The notes under the pieces are model-generated. The model worked only from the letters and a program-made list of their open reading frames with translations. It was not told the origin of the DNA and ran no database searches. From Flavobacterium sp. UBA7680 (lineage in GTDB: Bacteria; Bacteroidota; Bacteroidia; Flavobacteriales; Flavobacteriaceae): a stretch of 64,000 nucleotides of DNA. The stretch covers positions 25,984-89,983 of the forward strand of contig NZ_DLHA01000022.1 of assembly GCF_002482975.1 (NCBI RefSeq), in the 5' to 3' direction. This document shows, piece by piece, positions 8,953 to 18,300 of this stretch. The translations under genes and the position numbers were made by a program. Numbering within the stretch: position 1 is the stretch's first letter; each line of letters opens with the position of its first letter.

Positions 8953-9366
8953 TTAAATAACCGTTCCTTTTAACGTAAGTATTTTTGGAGCAGTTTCAGC
9001 ACTTGTTGTTACAGTAACTGTTTTTGTAAATGCGCCTTTGTTTGCTGCATTGTAAGTTGCTGTTACTTTTGCAGATTTACCAGGTAAAATTGGTTCTTTT
9101 GTATAATCTGTTGCTGTACAACCGCATGAACCTTGAACTTGTGTAATTACAACGGCAGTTTTTCCTGTGTTTTTAAATTCATAAACGATTGCTTTTGGAG
9201 TTCCTTGTGGAATTTCTCCAACATCGATTGTTTCTGTTTTCCAAACAATTGTCGAAGCTGTTTCAGTAATTTTTGTTTCAGCTGTTAAAGATTTTACCGG
9301 AGCAATTGCTGAAAAAGACATTAGGCTTAAAGCCAAAACCAGCATAGAAATTTTGATGATTTTCAT
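8953..9366 (-). CDS. DUF1573 secreted protein
   Basis: 137-residue exported protein with a signal peptide (about 1-22) and a DUF1573 beta-sandwich (about 45-135). The pattern ETIDVGEIPQGTPKAIVYEF, then GSCGCTATDYTKEPILPGKS with the conserved C-G-C, is diagnostic for this Bacteroidota family, which has an Ig-like ASPM-SPD-2-Hydin-type fold. The biochemical function is unknown. It is divergent from the histidine kinase gene with about 160 bases between them. A TATCTTTG element on the minus strand at 9408-9415 could serve as its -7 promoter box. Confidence 0.88.
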   Translation of the reverse strand: MKIIKISMLVLALSLMSFSAIAPVKSLTAETKITETASTIVWKTETIDVGEIPQGTPKAIVYEFKNTGKTAVVITQVQGSCGCTATDYTKEPILPGKSAKVTATYNAANKGAFTKTVTVTTSAETAPKILTLKGTVI

Positions 9367-9529
9367 AGTTAAATATATTAATGGTTTATAGTTCGATATT
9401 TACATTACAAAGATATTTCAGACAAAAAGAAATCGCTGTTAAGCGGTTTCAAATGTTTGTTAATGACTTGTTAATCGCCGTTTTTAACTATATTTTTGAT
9501 TAATATTACACTCTCAAAAGTCTGTTTTC

Positions 9530-10795
9530 TTGAAAATTAATAAACTCAATAGTATTATCGTTCTGGGATTGGTCGCCATTATTAGTATTTTGGTGGCGCA
9601 ATTGCTTTGGACAAAAGAGGCTTTTACGATAGAGCAGAAAAAGCTGAGTCAAAAAGCTCATATTGCACTTCTTGAAGTGGCAAAAAAACTGTATGAAGGA
9701 ACGAGCCACGAACTTCCGGCGCAAAGTCCTGTACAGAAAATTTCGAATGATTATTATATTGTAAATGTCGATAATGAGTTTGAACCTGATATTTTAGAAT
9801 TTTATCTAAAAACAGAATTCAAAAAAATGAATATTACGACGGATTTTGAATATGCAATGTACAATTGCCAAAGTGATGAAATGATTTACGGCGATTATAT
9901 TTCTTTGTCGAAAAAAAAATCAGAATGTAAAAAGACGGTTTATTTCCCGAAGCATAAAAATTTAGTCTATTATTTTGCAGTTCGTTTTCCTAATGAAACG
10001 ACTTATTTATTTAGTTCGATGCGCTTTTGGTTTGTGCTTTCGATCATGTTGATTTTAATTTTATTGATTTACGTTTATTCGATTTTTACGCTTTTGCAGC
10101 AAAAAAAATACTCTGAATTACAGCGTGATTTTATCAATAATATGACGCATGAATTTAAAACGCCTTTATCTTCTATTTTAATTGCTTCCAAATATTTAAG
10201 CGAACAAAATCCTATTAAGGACGATAAAAAACTGCATACTTATACGGAGATTATTATCAATCAAAGCAATAAACTGAATCATCATATTGAAAAGATTTTA
10301 AATATTGCAAAATCAGACTATGCGCCTTTAGAATTAAAAAAAGAACCTGTTTTAATTATTCCGGTTATTGAAGAAGCCATTGAAAATATTCAGCTAAAAT
10401 ATCCTGAAGCTGTTATTACTATAGAAAGCCCTTCTAAGGAATATTTATTAGAAACAGATGTTTTTCACTTTGGAAATCTGATTTACAATCTTTTAGATAA
10501 TGCGGTTAAATACTGCAATAAAAAGCCCGAAATTACGATTAGAATTTATGAGGAGAATTCCATTTTAAAATTGGAGTTTGTTGATAACGGGATTGGAATT
10601 TCTACTAAAAAAATATCTTATATATTTGATAAGTTTTACCGGATTCAAAACGAAAAGAGTAATGAAGTAAATGGTTTTGGATTGGGATTATATTACGTAA
10701 AAGAAATCTGCAGTTTGCAAAACTGGAAAATAAAAGCTGAAAATAATACTGAAAACGGAGTTACTATAACTTTGTCTATTCCTTATAAAAAATGA
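9530..10795 (+). CDS. Sensor histidine kinase with TTG start
   Basis: 421-residue membrane histidine kinase. Transmembrane helices at about 8-27 and 165-189 enclose a periplasmic sensor domain of about 135 residues with no family signature I recognise. The HisKA motif DFINNMTHEFKTPLSSI gives phospho-acceptor His207, followed by a HATPase with LLDNAVKY (N box), DNGIGIS (G1) and GFGLGLYYV (G2). The start is TTG at 9530, because no ATG or GTG lies between it and the in-frame TGA at 9497. It overlaps the response regulator by 4 bases (ATGA). The pair resembles the RprX/RprY type of Bacteroidota, but this is not proven. Confidence 0.9.
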   Translation: MKINKLNSIIVLGLVAIISILVAQLLWTKEAFTIEQKKLSQKAHIALLEVAKKLYEGTSHELPAQSPVQKISNDYYIVNVDNEFEPDILEFYLKTEFKKMNITTDFEYAMYNCQSDEMIYGDYISLSKKKSECKKTVYFPKHKNLVYYFAVRFPNETTYLFSSMRFWFVLSIMLILILLIYVYSIFTLLQQKKYSELQRDFINNMTHEFKTPLSSILIASKYLSEQNPIKDDKKLHTYTEIIINQSNKLNHHIEKILNIAKSDYAPLELKKEPVLIIPVIEEAIENIQLKYPEAVITIESPSKEYLLETDVFHFGNLIYNLLDNAVKYCNKKPEITIRIYEENSILKLEFVDNGIGISTKKISYIFDKFYRIQNEKSNEVNGFGLGLYYVKEICSLQNWKIKAENNTENGVTITLSIPYKK

Positions 10796-11478
10796 AAAAT
10801 TTCAAGATACTTTATACCGAAGATGACGAAACGCTGGCGTTTTTGACCAAAGATAATTTGGAACAAAACAATTATGAAGTGGTTCATTGTACGAATGGAA
10901 AATCTGGTTTGGAAACTTTCAAAAATGAAGATTTTGACGTTTGTATTTTTGATATTATGATGCCCAAAATGGATGGTTTTGAACTGGCAGAAGAAGTTCG
11001 GAAAATCGATACTGACGTTCCTATCATTTTTCTTTCGGCTAAAACTTTAAAAGAAGATCGTATAAAAGGACTTCGTCTTGGTGCCGATGATTATTTGGTA
11101 AAACCTTTCAGCATTGAGGAATTAATCTTGAAAATTGAAGTTTTCCTGAAACGTTCTCAAAAGAATAATAAAGTCGGAAAATCGGTTTATGAAATTGGAA
11201 AATATCAATTTGACACCAAAAATTTTATTCTTTTTAATGATGAAGAAAAAGTCGGACTTACACAACGTGAAGCCGAATTGCTAAAATTGTTTCTTGACAA
11301 TAAAAATTTAGTTTTAAAAAGAGAGCAGATTTTAACTGCACTTTGGGGAACTGATGATTATTTTATGGGAAGAAGTCTTGATGTTTTTATTTCGCGCCTG
11401 CGTAAAATTTTATCGAACGAAAAAGGCATTTCGATTGAAAACCTGCACGGAATTGGTTTTAGATTTTCTATAGCGTAA
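10792..11478 (+). CDS. OmpR/PhoB-type response regulator
   Basis: 228-residue two-component regulator. The receiver domain (1-120) contains the acidic pair near residues 10-12, phospho-acceptor Asp54 in CIFDIMMPKMDGF and Lys104 in YLVKPFS. A winged-helix DNA-binding domain (about 130-227) ends with the FISRLRKIL recognition helix and an IENLHGIGFRF wing. Its ATG overlaps the kinase stop codon, so the two are translated together and this is the kinase's partner. Targets are not visible in the window. Confidence 0.93.
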   Translation: MKNFKILYTEDDETLAFLTKDNLEQNNYEVVHCTNGKSGLETFKNEDFDVCIFDIMMPKMDGFELAEEVRKIDTDVPIIFLSAKTLKEDRIKGLRLGADDYLVKPFSIEELILKIEVFLKRSQKNNKVGKSVYEIGKYQFDTKNFILFNDEEKVGLTQREAELLKLFLDNKNLVLKREQILTALWGTDDYFMGRSLDVFISRLRKILSNEKGISIENLHGIGFRFSIA

Positions 11479-11585
11479 TTGTAAAGTGTATTCTTTCAAA
11501 TAATCACAATTCTGTTAAAAATAAAGAATAATCTGTAAATAGATTTTGAAAAATCTTTGTATTTTTAAGTTCTAATTTTCCAGAT

Positions 11586-12350
11586 ATGAAAATACATCAT
11601 TTGCGAAATGCCACATTGGTTATTGAGACAGAAAAGCATGTTATTCTTGTAGATCCGATGTTAGGAAAGAGAAAAACAATTGCTCCTTTTACTATTTTTC
11701 GTTACAATCCAAAACGCAATCCTCTAGTGGCTCTGCCTAAAAACAGCAGGGAAATTTTGAGCAATGTAACTCATTGTTTAATTACGCATTTACACCCAGA
11801 TCATATTGATAAGGCCGGAGAAGTATTTTTAAGAAGAAAAAGCATTCCTGTAATCTGCAGTGCAAAAGATGAAAAGACTCTTTTACAAAGAGGTCTTAAT
11901 ATTGTACAGACTTTAAATTATTGGGAACCTCAGCCTTTTTTAGATGGAAGAATTATTGGAATCCCCGCTCTTCATGGTTACGGTTGGATTGCAAAATTGA
12001 TGGGAAATGTAATGGGATTTTACATTGAACTTGCAAACGAAAAATCGGTTTATATAAGTTCTGATACTATTTTTACAGATGATGTCCAAAAAGCATTAAT
12101 CGAACTCAAACCCGATATCGCAACGGTTGCCTGCGGAACTGCCAGACTGGATATTGGACAGCCTTTATTGATGCGGATGAATGATATTTTGAAGTTTACA
12201 GCACTTGCACCCGGAAAAGTTTTTGCCAACCATCTTGAGGCTTTAAATCACTGCCCAACAACTCGTGAAGAATTAAGAAAGGCATTGACTGAGAATAATC
12301 TTTTGTCTAAAGTTGCTATTCCGAGTGACGGAACTAGTGTAGATTATTGA
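11586..12350 (+). CDS. Metallo-beta-lactamase-fold hydrolase, UlaG-like
   Basis: 254-residue soluble metallo-hydrolase. The metal-binding motif is ITHLHPDHIDKAGE (His68, His70, Asp72, His73), with further ligands probable in the ALHGYG, SDTIF and FANHLEALNHC segments. The opening KIHHLRNATLVIETEKHVIL resembles UlaG-like and related MBL proteins in which the first strand holds a short HLRNAT motif. There is no signal peptide. Substrate is unknown. It follows the two-component genes after about 107 bases and may have its own promoter. Confidence 0.82.
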   Translation: MKIHHLRNATLVIETEKHVILVDPMLGKRKTIAPFTIFRYNPKRNPLVALPKNSREILSNVTHCLITHLHPDHIDKAGEVFLRRKSIPVICSAKDEKTLLQRGLNIVQTLNYWEPQPFLDGRIIGIPALHGYGWIAKLMGNVMGFYIELANEKSVYISSDTIFTDDVQKALIELKPDIATVACGTARLDIGQPLLMRMNDILKFTALAPGKVFANHLEALNHCPTTREELRKALTENNLLSKVAIPSDGTSVDY

Positions 12351-12449
12351 TCTTAAATACATTCTATTTTTACTGAAAAATAGTTTCGTTTTGCTATTTC
12401 CCGTTTCGGTATTAATACTATATTTGGCTCTTAATCCAACCAAAAACAG

Positions 12450-12974
12450 ATGAATAATTTCTTAAGGAAAATAAAATTAGTTAAAGATATTACAATACAA
12501 TTACCTGTTTCAAAAATAGATTTTATTCAAAAATTTAGAAACAATGTTGATGAATCTGATTTGGGTTACGTTCCTTTTGAAGTTTTTCAATCCAGTAGAA
12601 ATGAATACAAAGGTAATATTGAAAATAATTCGTTTGATTTGAAAAGGAGAAAACGATTATTTGATACTGGTTATTCTTTTGCAAAAGTAAACGGAAATTT
12701 AATTCAGGAAAATGATAAGTTAGTTATTGATGCTGAAATTATTGGTTTCAGAAAAAGAATGATTATCTTTTTTGCCTTTATAGTTTTTTTCTATCTCATC
12801 GCTTTTACTGGAATGATATTAACTGGCGATAATGTTTCTCTTATTTTTTTGCCGTTTTTACTTTTTCATATGTCAATTATGTTAGGTATTCCTTACTTTG
12901 TAATTAGAAGAAGTGTTAACAGAATGGCCTACAATTTAGAAAGAGATTTTCATTATTGGGTAACAAAAAACTAA
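12450..12974 (+). CDS. Small membrane protein of unknown function
   Basis: 174-residue protein that I do not recognise. The first 100 residues are polar and mixed in charge; two hydrophobic segments follow at about 106-128 and 131-151, with a short polar tail. This layout, a cytosolic N-terminal domain of about 100 residues and a two-helix hairpin, recurs in uncharacterised Bacteroidota membrane proteins. It is convergent with the broken radical SAM gene, only 14 bases away from it. Confidence 0.65.
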   Translation: MNNFLRKIKLVKDITIQLPVSKIDFIQKFRNNVDESDLGYVPFEVFQSSRNEYKGNIENNSFDLKRRKRLFDTGYSFAKVNGNLIQENDKLVIDAEIIGFRKRMIIFFAFIVFFYLIAFTGMILTGDNVSLIFLPFLLFHMSIMLGIPYFVIRRSVNRMAYNLERDFHYWVTKN

Positions 12975-12987
12975 TTCAACTTTCTTA

Positions 12988-13422
12988 TTATAAAACCAGT
13001 AACCCAAACTCTCGCAAAGTATTGATTGGTTTCGAATACCAAAATAATTCAAAATCTTCTAATGAAGTTTCGAAATCATTTTTAACTTCCTGAAAAGTAT
13101 AATTTTTGGTATTCGAAATTGATATTTTTGTTAAGATATCAATTAACCATTCGCCTTCTTCTTTACTGGTTTGAATGGTAAAGCTTTCTTTTTTATCATG
13201 AAAAGTTGACGACATCATTTCCCAGCTTCTTCCTTTTTTTGATTTGGTGAAGATTTCTGCCGAAGGTTTTCCACCAAGCCAAACTACTTTTGCATTTGGT
13301 TTTGTGTTGAAATCGTTTTGTTCTTCTAGCGCATTAAAAATAAAATCGGGATGAATTTTTGTTTTCGGAATTTTGAAATCGAACCAATCTTGCAGTTCAT
13401 AGTCAAAACAGATTCCGTGCAT
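12988..13422 (-). CDS. C-terminal fragment of the broken radical SAM gene
   Basis: This 144-residue frame begins MHGICFDYELQDWFDFKIP. In intact flavobacterial B12-binding-type radical SAM proteins an equivalent segment follows a KFSFGLKKSLFNF-like stretch, which is encoded just upstream here but in another frame. The ATG at 13422 is probably an internal Met of the original protein rather than a real start. If translated alone it would lack all catalytic residues. Confidence 0.6.
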   Translation of the reverse strand: MHGICFDYELQDWFDFKIPKTKIHPDFIFNALEEQNDFNTKPNAKVVWLGGKPSAEIFTKSKKGRSWEMMSSTFHDKKESFTIQTSKEEGEWLIDILTKISISNTKNYTFQEVKNDFETSLEDFELFWYSKPINTLREFGLLVL

Positions 13423-13576
13423 AAAATTGAAAGAGAGATTTCTTTAATCCGAAGCTGAATTTATCGTGATTGATTCCAGTTGAATCGGTATATTCAATAT
13501 CGTTGTTGGCAAAAGTTCCTATTAGATTCTGTCTTTCTTAGTCACGCCAAATTGCTCTGGATATAATCCAACCGGA

Positions 13577-15208
13577 CTATGAGCCGTCAATGGCAAACTG
13601 ATGCCAAAATCCTGATTGTAAAACTCCTGCTTCAAACAACTGACGAACCATTTCAAGACTGTCAATTGTTTCCTGAATGGTTTGCGTAGGATATCCATAC
13701 ATTAAATACGCATGAACCATAATTCCTGCTTCGGTAAAATTGCGGGTTACTTTTGCGACTTGTTCTACCGTTACACCTTTGTCAATTAATTTCAATAATC
13801 TATCTGAAGCTACTTCTAAACCTCCTGAAACAGCAATACAGCCGGAAGCTTTTAGCAATAAACATAAATCTTTAGAAAAGCTTTTTTCAAATCGAATATT
13901 TGTCCACCAGGTTACGGCTAGCTTTCGTTTTAAAATTTCGAGAGCTAAAGCTCGCATTAAAGCCGGTGGTGCAGCTTCATCAACAAAATGAAAACCGTTT
14001 TGACCCGTTTGCAGAATCAATTCTTCCATTCGGTCACAAAGCAAACTTGCCGCAACGGGTTCGTAAACTTTTATATAATCTAGTGAAATATCACAAAAAG
14101 TGCATTTTCCCCAATAACAGCCGTGAGCCATTGTGAGTTTATTCCAGCGTCCGTCGCTCCACATTCTATGCATTGGATTTACTATTTCGATAACCGAAAT
14201 GTATTTATCCAAAGCAAGATCTGAATAATCAGGCGTTCCTACGTAAGCTTGTTTATAATCGTGTTTTAAAGAATTGTTTTTGTAGACAACTTCTCCATTT
14301 TCTAATAGAAATGTTCTTTTGAAACGCTTCTCGTCCCTCGACTCCGCTCGGGATGACAAATTTTCAACAAGTTCTTCTATCGGAACTTCTCCATCATCCA
14401 AAGTAATAAAATCGAAGAATTCAAAAACTCGTTTATCCGAAAGTGAACGTAATTCAGTATTTGGAAAACCGCCTCCCATCGAAATTTTAATTTCAGGATG
14501 ATTTTGTTTAACCCATTGTGCAGATCTAAAAGCGCTATATAAATTACCCGGAAATGGAACAGAAATTAAAAATAATGTAGGTTTTACAGCTTCTATTTTT
14601 TCTTTTAAAATTGAAATTAAAATCGAGTCGATGTAAGTTGGATATTGCTGTAAAGCATTGTATAATTCATCAAAAGAATTGGCGCTTCGACCTAAACGTT
14701 CAGCATATCGGCTGAAGCCAAAATTTTCGTCGACACATTCTACAATATAATCAGAAATATCTTCAAGATATAAAGTTGCTAAATGTTTTGCTTTATCCTG
14801 AGTTCCCATTGTTCCAAAGGCCCAATCGAGTTCTTCTAATTGTGCAAAACGAGAAGCTTCCGGCAGAAAATCTTCCTGGCAAATCTGCAAAGCCAAAGTT
14901 GGATTTTTCCCTTGTAAAAACTGAATTACAGGATCAATCGTTTTAATGTATTCATCCTGTAAAGCAAAAATACGTTTAGAGTTGTCTGAGATTTCATTTC
15001 CAACAACTTGAAACTTTGAACCTGAAACTTGAAACAAATCATGTAATCCTTTCTTCGAAAACAATTCTAAAATCACATCAATTCCCAAATCTGCCTGAAC
15101 CGATTCGATATTTTTTGTATTCAGAAAACCTTTTATATACGCCGTCGCCGGATACGGAGTATTCAGTTGTGTAAATGGCGGTGTAATTACAAAAAGTTTC
15201 GTTTTCAA
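13577..15208 (-). CDS. Truncated radical SAM protein with B12-binding-like N-terminal domain
   Basis: 543 residues remain in frame. The N-terminal half (about 1-270) looks like a cobalamin-binding-type Rossmann domain (TPYPATAYIKGFL, then ISMGGGFPNTELRSL). The radical SAM core (about 320-535) has the 4Fe-4S motif GCYWGKCTFCD, with CX4CX2C spacing, and MVHAYLMYGYPTQT. Catalytic parts are intact; translation ends at FWHQFAIDGS, where homologues continue with about 195 more residues. Two stretches look foreign: FQVSGSKFQV (about residue 59-68) and SSRAESRDEK (about 284-293), both encoded by intergenic-type repeat DNA. The reaction catalysed is unknown. Confidence 0.8.
   Translation of the reverse strand: MKTKLFVITPPFTQLNTPYPATAYIKGFLNTKNIESVQADLGIDVILELFSKKGLHDLFQVSGSKFQVVGNEISDNSKRIFALQDEYIKTIDPVIQFLQGKNPTLALQICQEDFLPEASRFAQLEELDWAFGTMGTQDKAKHLATLYLEDISDYIVECVDENFGFSRYAERLGRSANSFDELYNALQQYPTYIDSILISILKEKIEAVKPTLFLISVPFPGNLYSAFRSAQWVKQNHPEIKISMGGGFPNTELRSLSDKRVFEFFDFITLDDGEVPIEELVENLSSRAESRDEKRFKRTFLLENGEVVYKNNSLKHDYKQAYVGTPDYSDLALDKYISVIEIVNPMHRMWSDGRWNKLTMAHGCYWGKCTFCDISLDYIKVYEPVAASLLCDRMEELILQTGQNGFHFVDEAAPPALMRALALEILKRKLAVTWWTNIRFEKSFSKDLCLLLKASGCIAVSGGLEVASDRLLKLIDKGVTVEQVAKVTRNFTEAGIMVHAYLMYGYPTQTIQETIDSLEMVRQLFEAGVLQSGFWHQFAIDGS
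14334..14357. repeat. In-frame intragenic copy of the CTCGACTCCGCTCGGGATGA repeat
   Basis: A GC-rich stretch stands out in the AT-rich coding sequence. Its centre, CGAGCGGAGTCGAGGGA on the minus strand, is a well-known dispersed flavobacterial intergenic sequence, from memory. Here it is read as SSRAESRDEK within the radical SAM protein, between VENL and RFKRTFLLENG. A degenerate relative occurs at 5621-5645. Confidence 0.6.
15004..15035. repeat. In-frame intragenic copy of a CTTGAAAC / CCTGAAAC repeat
   Basis: The sequence is built from the near-repeating units CTTGAAACTTTGAACCTGAA and CTTGAAAC, an intergenic repeat type seen in flavobacteria (from memory). On the coding strand it is read as FQVSGSKFQV within the radical SAM protein, between GLHDL and GNEISDNSKRI. 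It keeps the frame open. Confidence 0.55.
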
Positions 15209-15308
15209 AAGAATTTATTTTTTGCAAAAATACGGGATATTTGGAATCATTTGACAAAAGAAATCAATCCTAATTATTTAACATAACTTCACCAAATATT
15301 TTAAGTTT

Positions 15309-15335
15309 TTTGGCATAGTTTTTTGGCTATATTTG
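15309..15335 (+). promoter_or_regulatory. Bacteroidota-type promoter of the giant T9SS protein
   Basis: A TATATTTG box at 15328-15335 matches the TAnnTTTG -7 consensus, and a TTTG at 15309-15312 could be the -33 box with 15 bases between. The start codon at 15354 is 18 bases beyond the -7 box, giving a leader of roughly a dozen bases. Confidence 0.55.
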
Positions 15336-15353
15336 CCCACAAAATTGTACTAA

Positions 15354-18300
15354 ATGAAGCTTAGAACTTTACTCTTATTTATTGTTTTTATCAAATATTC
15401 TTGTGTTTTTACGCAAGAAATTAATCCGAATTCTTCTAACAAACATTTATTAGAAGATAAACACGGCCATCTAATTCAAAATTTGGAAGAACAAAAACAA
15501 TTTTTGAAAATTAGGGAGGAAAGGATGAAAGCAGAAATCTTGGATTTAAAAAAAGTAATTCTAAATTCAAAAGATGTAAATTTGACTTCAAAAACTGCAG
15601 CTGCTCTTCAAGGGGTTGAAATGTGTACTAATGGAGGTTTTGAACAATATGAGACTGTAAATGGCAGCAGCTATCTTAAAAATTTTCTTTACACAATAGG
15701 TGACCCTCCGGGTCCAACGCAATGCCAATCGATTAGTAATACTGCCGATTCCTATATCAATCGCTATAATCCTAATAATATGGATATTATGGCAACTACT
15801 GTTTCTGCCAATTTGGTTGATCCCTATATGGGAGATATTAAAGCATTTGATCAATATGCTCTTAAAATTAATTATGAGAATTCTTCTACCTATGGTTCTA
15901 TTGTTCAGGGTAAAAGGTTTAAAACAAATAATGAAAATTATCTAAAATTTAACTACAAAGCAGTAATACAAAGTGTATACGACAATAGTCATACGGATAA
16001 TCAAGCTTTTGTAAAAGCACGAATTTTAGATAAAAATAAGAAAGTTATTAGTGAATTTTGTTTGGTAGGAGATGAAAAAAATTGCATTTTCAGCAAGGTT
16101 CCAAGTCAATATTCTGATTTTGTTACTCTATACACTACCAATTGGCAATCAGGAATATTGGACATTTCTTCAATTCCAAACAATGAAGAATTTACCGTTG
16201 AATTCATGGCTTCAAGGTGTGGATTGGGTGGTCATTTTGGATATATGTATGTTGATGATGTTTGTATCTTACATTCTGCAGAAAATTTGCAAGGTTCTAT
16301 AGAACTTGATCCTTTAAATAAAGTTTGTCCAACTTTACCAATTTCAGTTTGCGGTAATTATACGATTCCTAATTCTGGAGGAATTTCTGCATCAGTAAAA
16401 AAAATCACTTTAAATGTTTACAACATTAATAATGTATCTGTTTATAGTACATCAACTACTTCAAGCTTAGACACGACAAATAAAAAGTTCTGTTTTACAT
16501 TAAAATCCAGTGATTTTCCAAATATTACAAATACTAATTATAATGTAGGCGTACAAATAGACTATAACATTTCTGGAACTTCATGTTCAGGAACCACATT
16601 TGATTCTGCTACAGATCCTGACGCAAATCCTGGCTGGGATATTTCTTTTTTAAATTGTTCTTCAAGTTGTACTATTAATGTAACTACTGCCAAAATATCC
16701 CAATGTGATGCAAACCGTGACGGAACTGAAAATTTTAATTTATCTACATTAAATTCTTTAATTGTTCCTTCTACAACGGGTTTAAATTTTAGTTATTTCA
16801 AAAATTACAAAGAAGCAGAGTCCAACTTGAATGCTATCTCCAATTTTACAAGTTATCCAAGTTCAAGTACTTCTATTTTTGTTAGAGTGAGCAGAGATGC
16901 AACTTGCTACAAAATAATTTCTGCCGATTTAGAGGTGAGAAACCCCACAGCTAATATTACAGGTATCTTAAATGTGTGTTCTGGAAGCACTGTGCTAACT
17001 TCTTCTCCAGGAGCTTCGTATTTATGGAGTACAGGAGGAACCACACAAAGTATTACGGTAACTTCGTTAGGAAGTTATTCTGTTACTGTCAAAGATTCTT
17101 TTGGATGCGCCAGCACTGCAAGTGTTACTATAGAGCCAAGTCAAACCGCCGTCTCTCCTATTTTGCAAATTACGCAGCCTTCTTGTTTTTCTACCACAGG
17201 AACAATAAAAGTAACTTCGCCAGCATCACAATATAGTTTTGATGATGGTGCAACTTGGCAGACAAGCAACACAAAAAGCAATTTATATCCTGGAATCTAT
17301 TTAGTAAAAATAAAGACCGTAAATGGATGTACTTCCTATTCTCAAAGTGTAACCATTACAGCGGCTTCTACTTTGTATCCAAATTACAGTTATACCAATC
17401 CTTTATTTTGCGGAGATACCGGCAGTATTACCATTATAACTCCAGCTGCATATTATAGCTTTGATGATGGTACAACTTGGGTAACTAATCCTACTGTTAA
17501 TAATCTTTTACCGGCAAATTATAAAATTCGCACCAAAGATTTACAAGGCTGTATTTCGTCGGCAAACAATGTACTTATTAGTAGTAATACGTTGGAAACT
17601 CCAACTTATACAATCGAATTACCCGCTTGTAATGTAAAAGGAAGTATTACGATTCATACCCTTTCAGATTTTTACACTTTTGATGGAGGAACCACATGGG
17701 TTACAAATAACAAAATGAGCAATTTAGATGCGGGAAGCTATTCTTTAGGAATTAAAAATGCTTTAGGTTGTACTTCCTATTATACTTACGCATATTTAAA
17801 TGATTTTACAAATTCATATCCTGAATATACAACAGAACAGCCTGTTTGCGGCACAGATGGCAGCATTACTATAACTACAGTGGCAGATTCCTATAGTTTT
17901 GATAATGGTGCAACTTGGACTAGTAATAATGTTAAAACTCTACCTTTTGGAAGTTATCAAATAAAAATTAAAAACAGTGCAGGATGTATAAGTGGTACAT
18001 CTTATGTTTCTTTATATCAACCTTATTTGAGTTCGCCAATTATTAGCTCGGAACAGCCAACTTGTGGTACAAATGGAAAAATCACTGTCAACTCATTATC
18101 TGATTTTTATAGTTTTGACAATGGTGTAACTTGGACAACTCTAAATTCTAAGTCATTACCTCCTGGTATTTATACTATACTTATAAAAAATAAGCTTGGC
18201 TGTACCTCTTATCCAAACTCTGTTTATTTAAGTAATCCATATATTGATATACCTGATTATACTGTAGTTCAACCGACTTGTACAACCTCTGGCAGCATTA

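Larger units (their letters stand above)
12988..15208 (-). pseudogene. Radical SAM / B12-binding protein gene interrupted by three indels
   Basis: Read end to end on the minus strand, this region encodes one protein of about 739 residues in three frames. The N-terminal frame stops at 13577. One surplus base at 13589-13590 would restore MTAHSPVGLYPEQFGVTKKD. A +2 (or -1) change near 13521-13526 then leads to GTFANNDIEYTD and KFSFGLKKSL. A third surplus base in the A-run at 13430-13432 joins the C-terminal frame MHGICFDYELQDWFDFKIP. The hidden residues remain well conserved in character, so the gene broke recently or the indels are sequencing errors. It also contains two in-frame repeat pieces (14334-14357 and 15004-15035). 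Confidence 0.85.

Noticed and set aside
9506..9724. 72-residue minus-strand frame upstream of and overlapping the kinase start
   Set aside because: It is antisense to the kinase's first transmembrane segment, with no start signals or homology.
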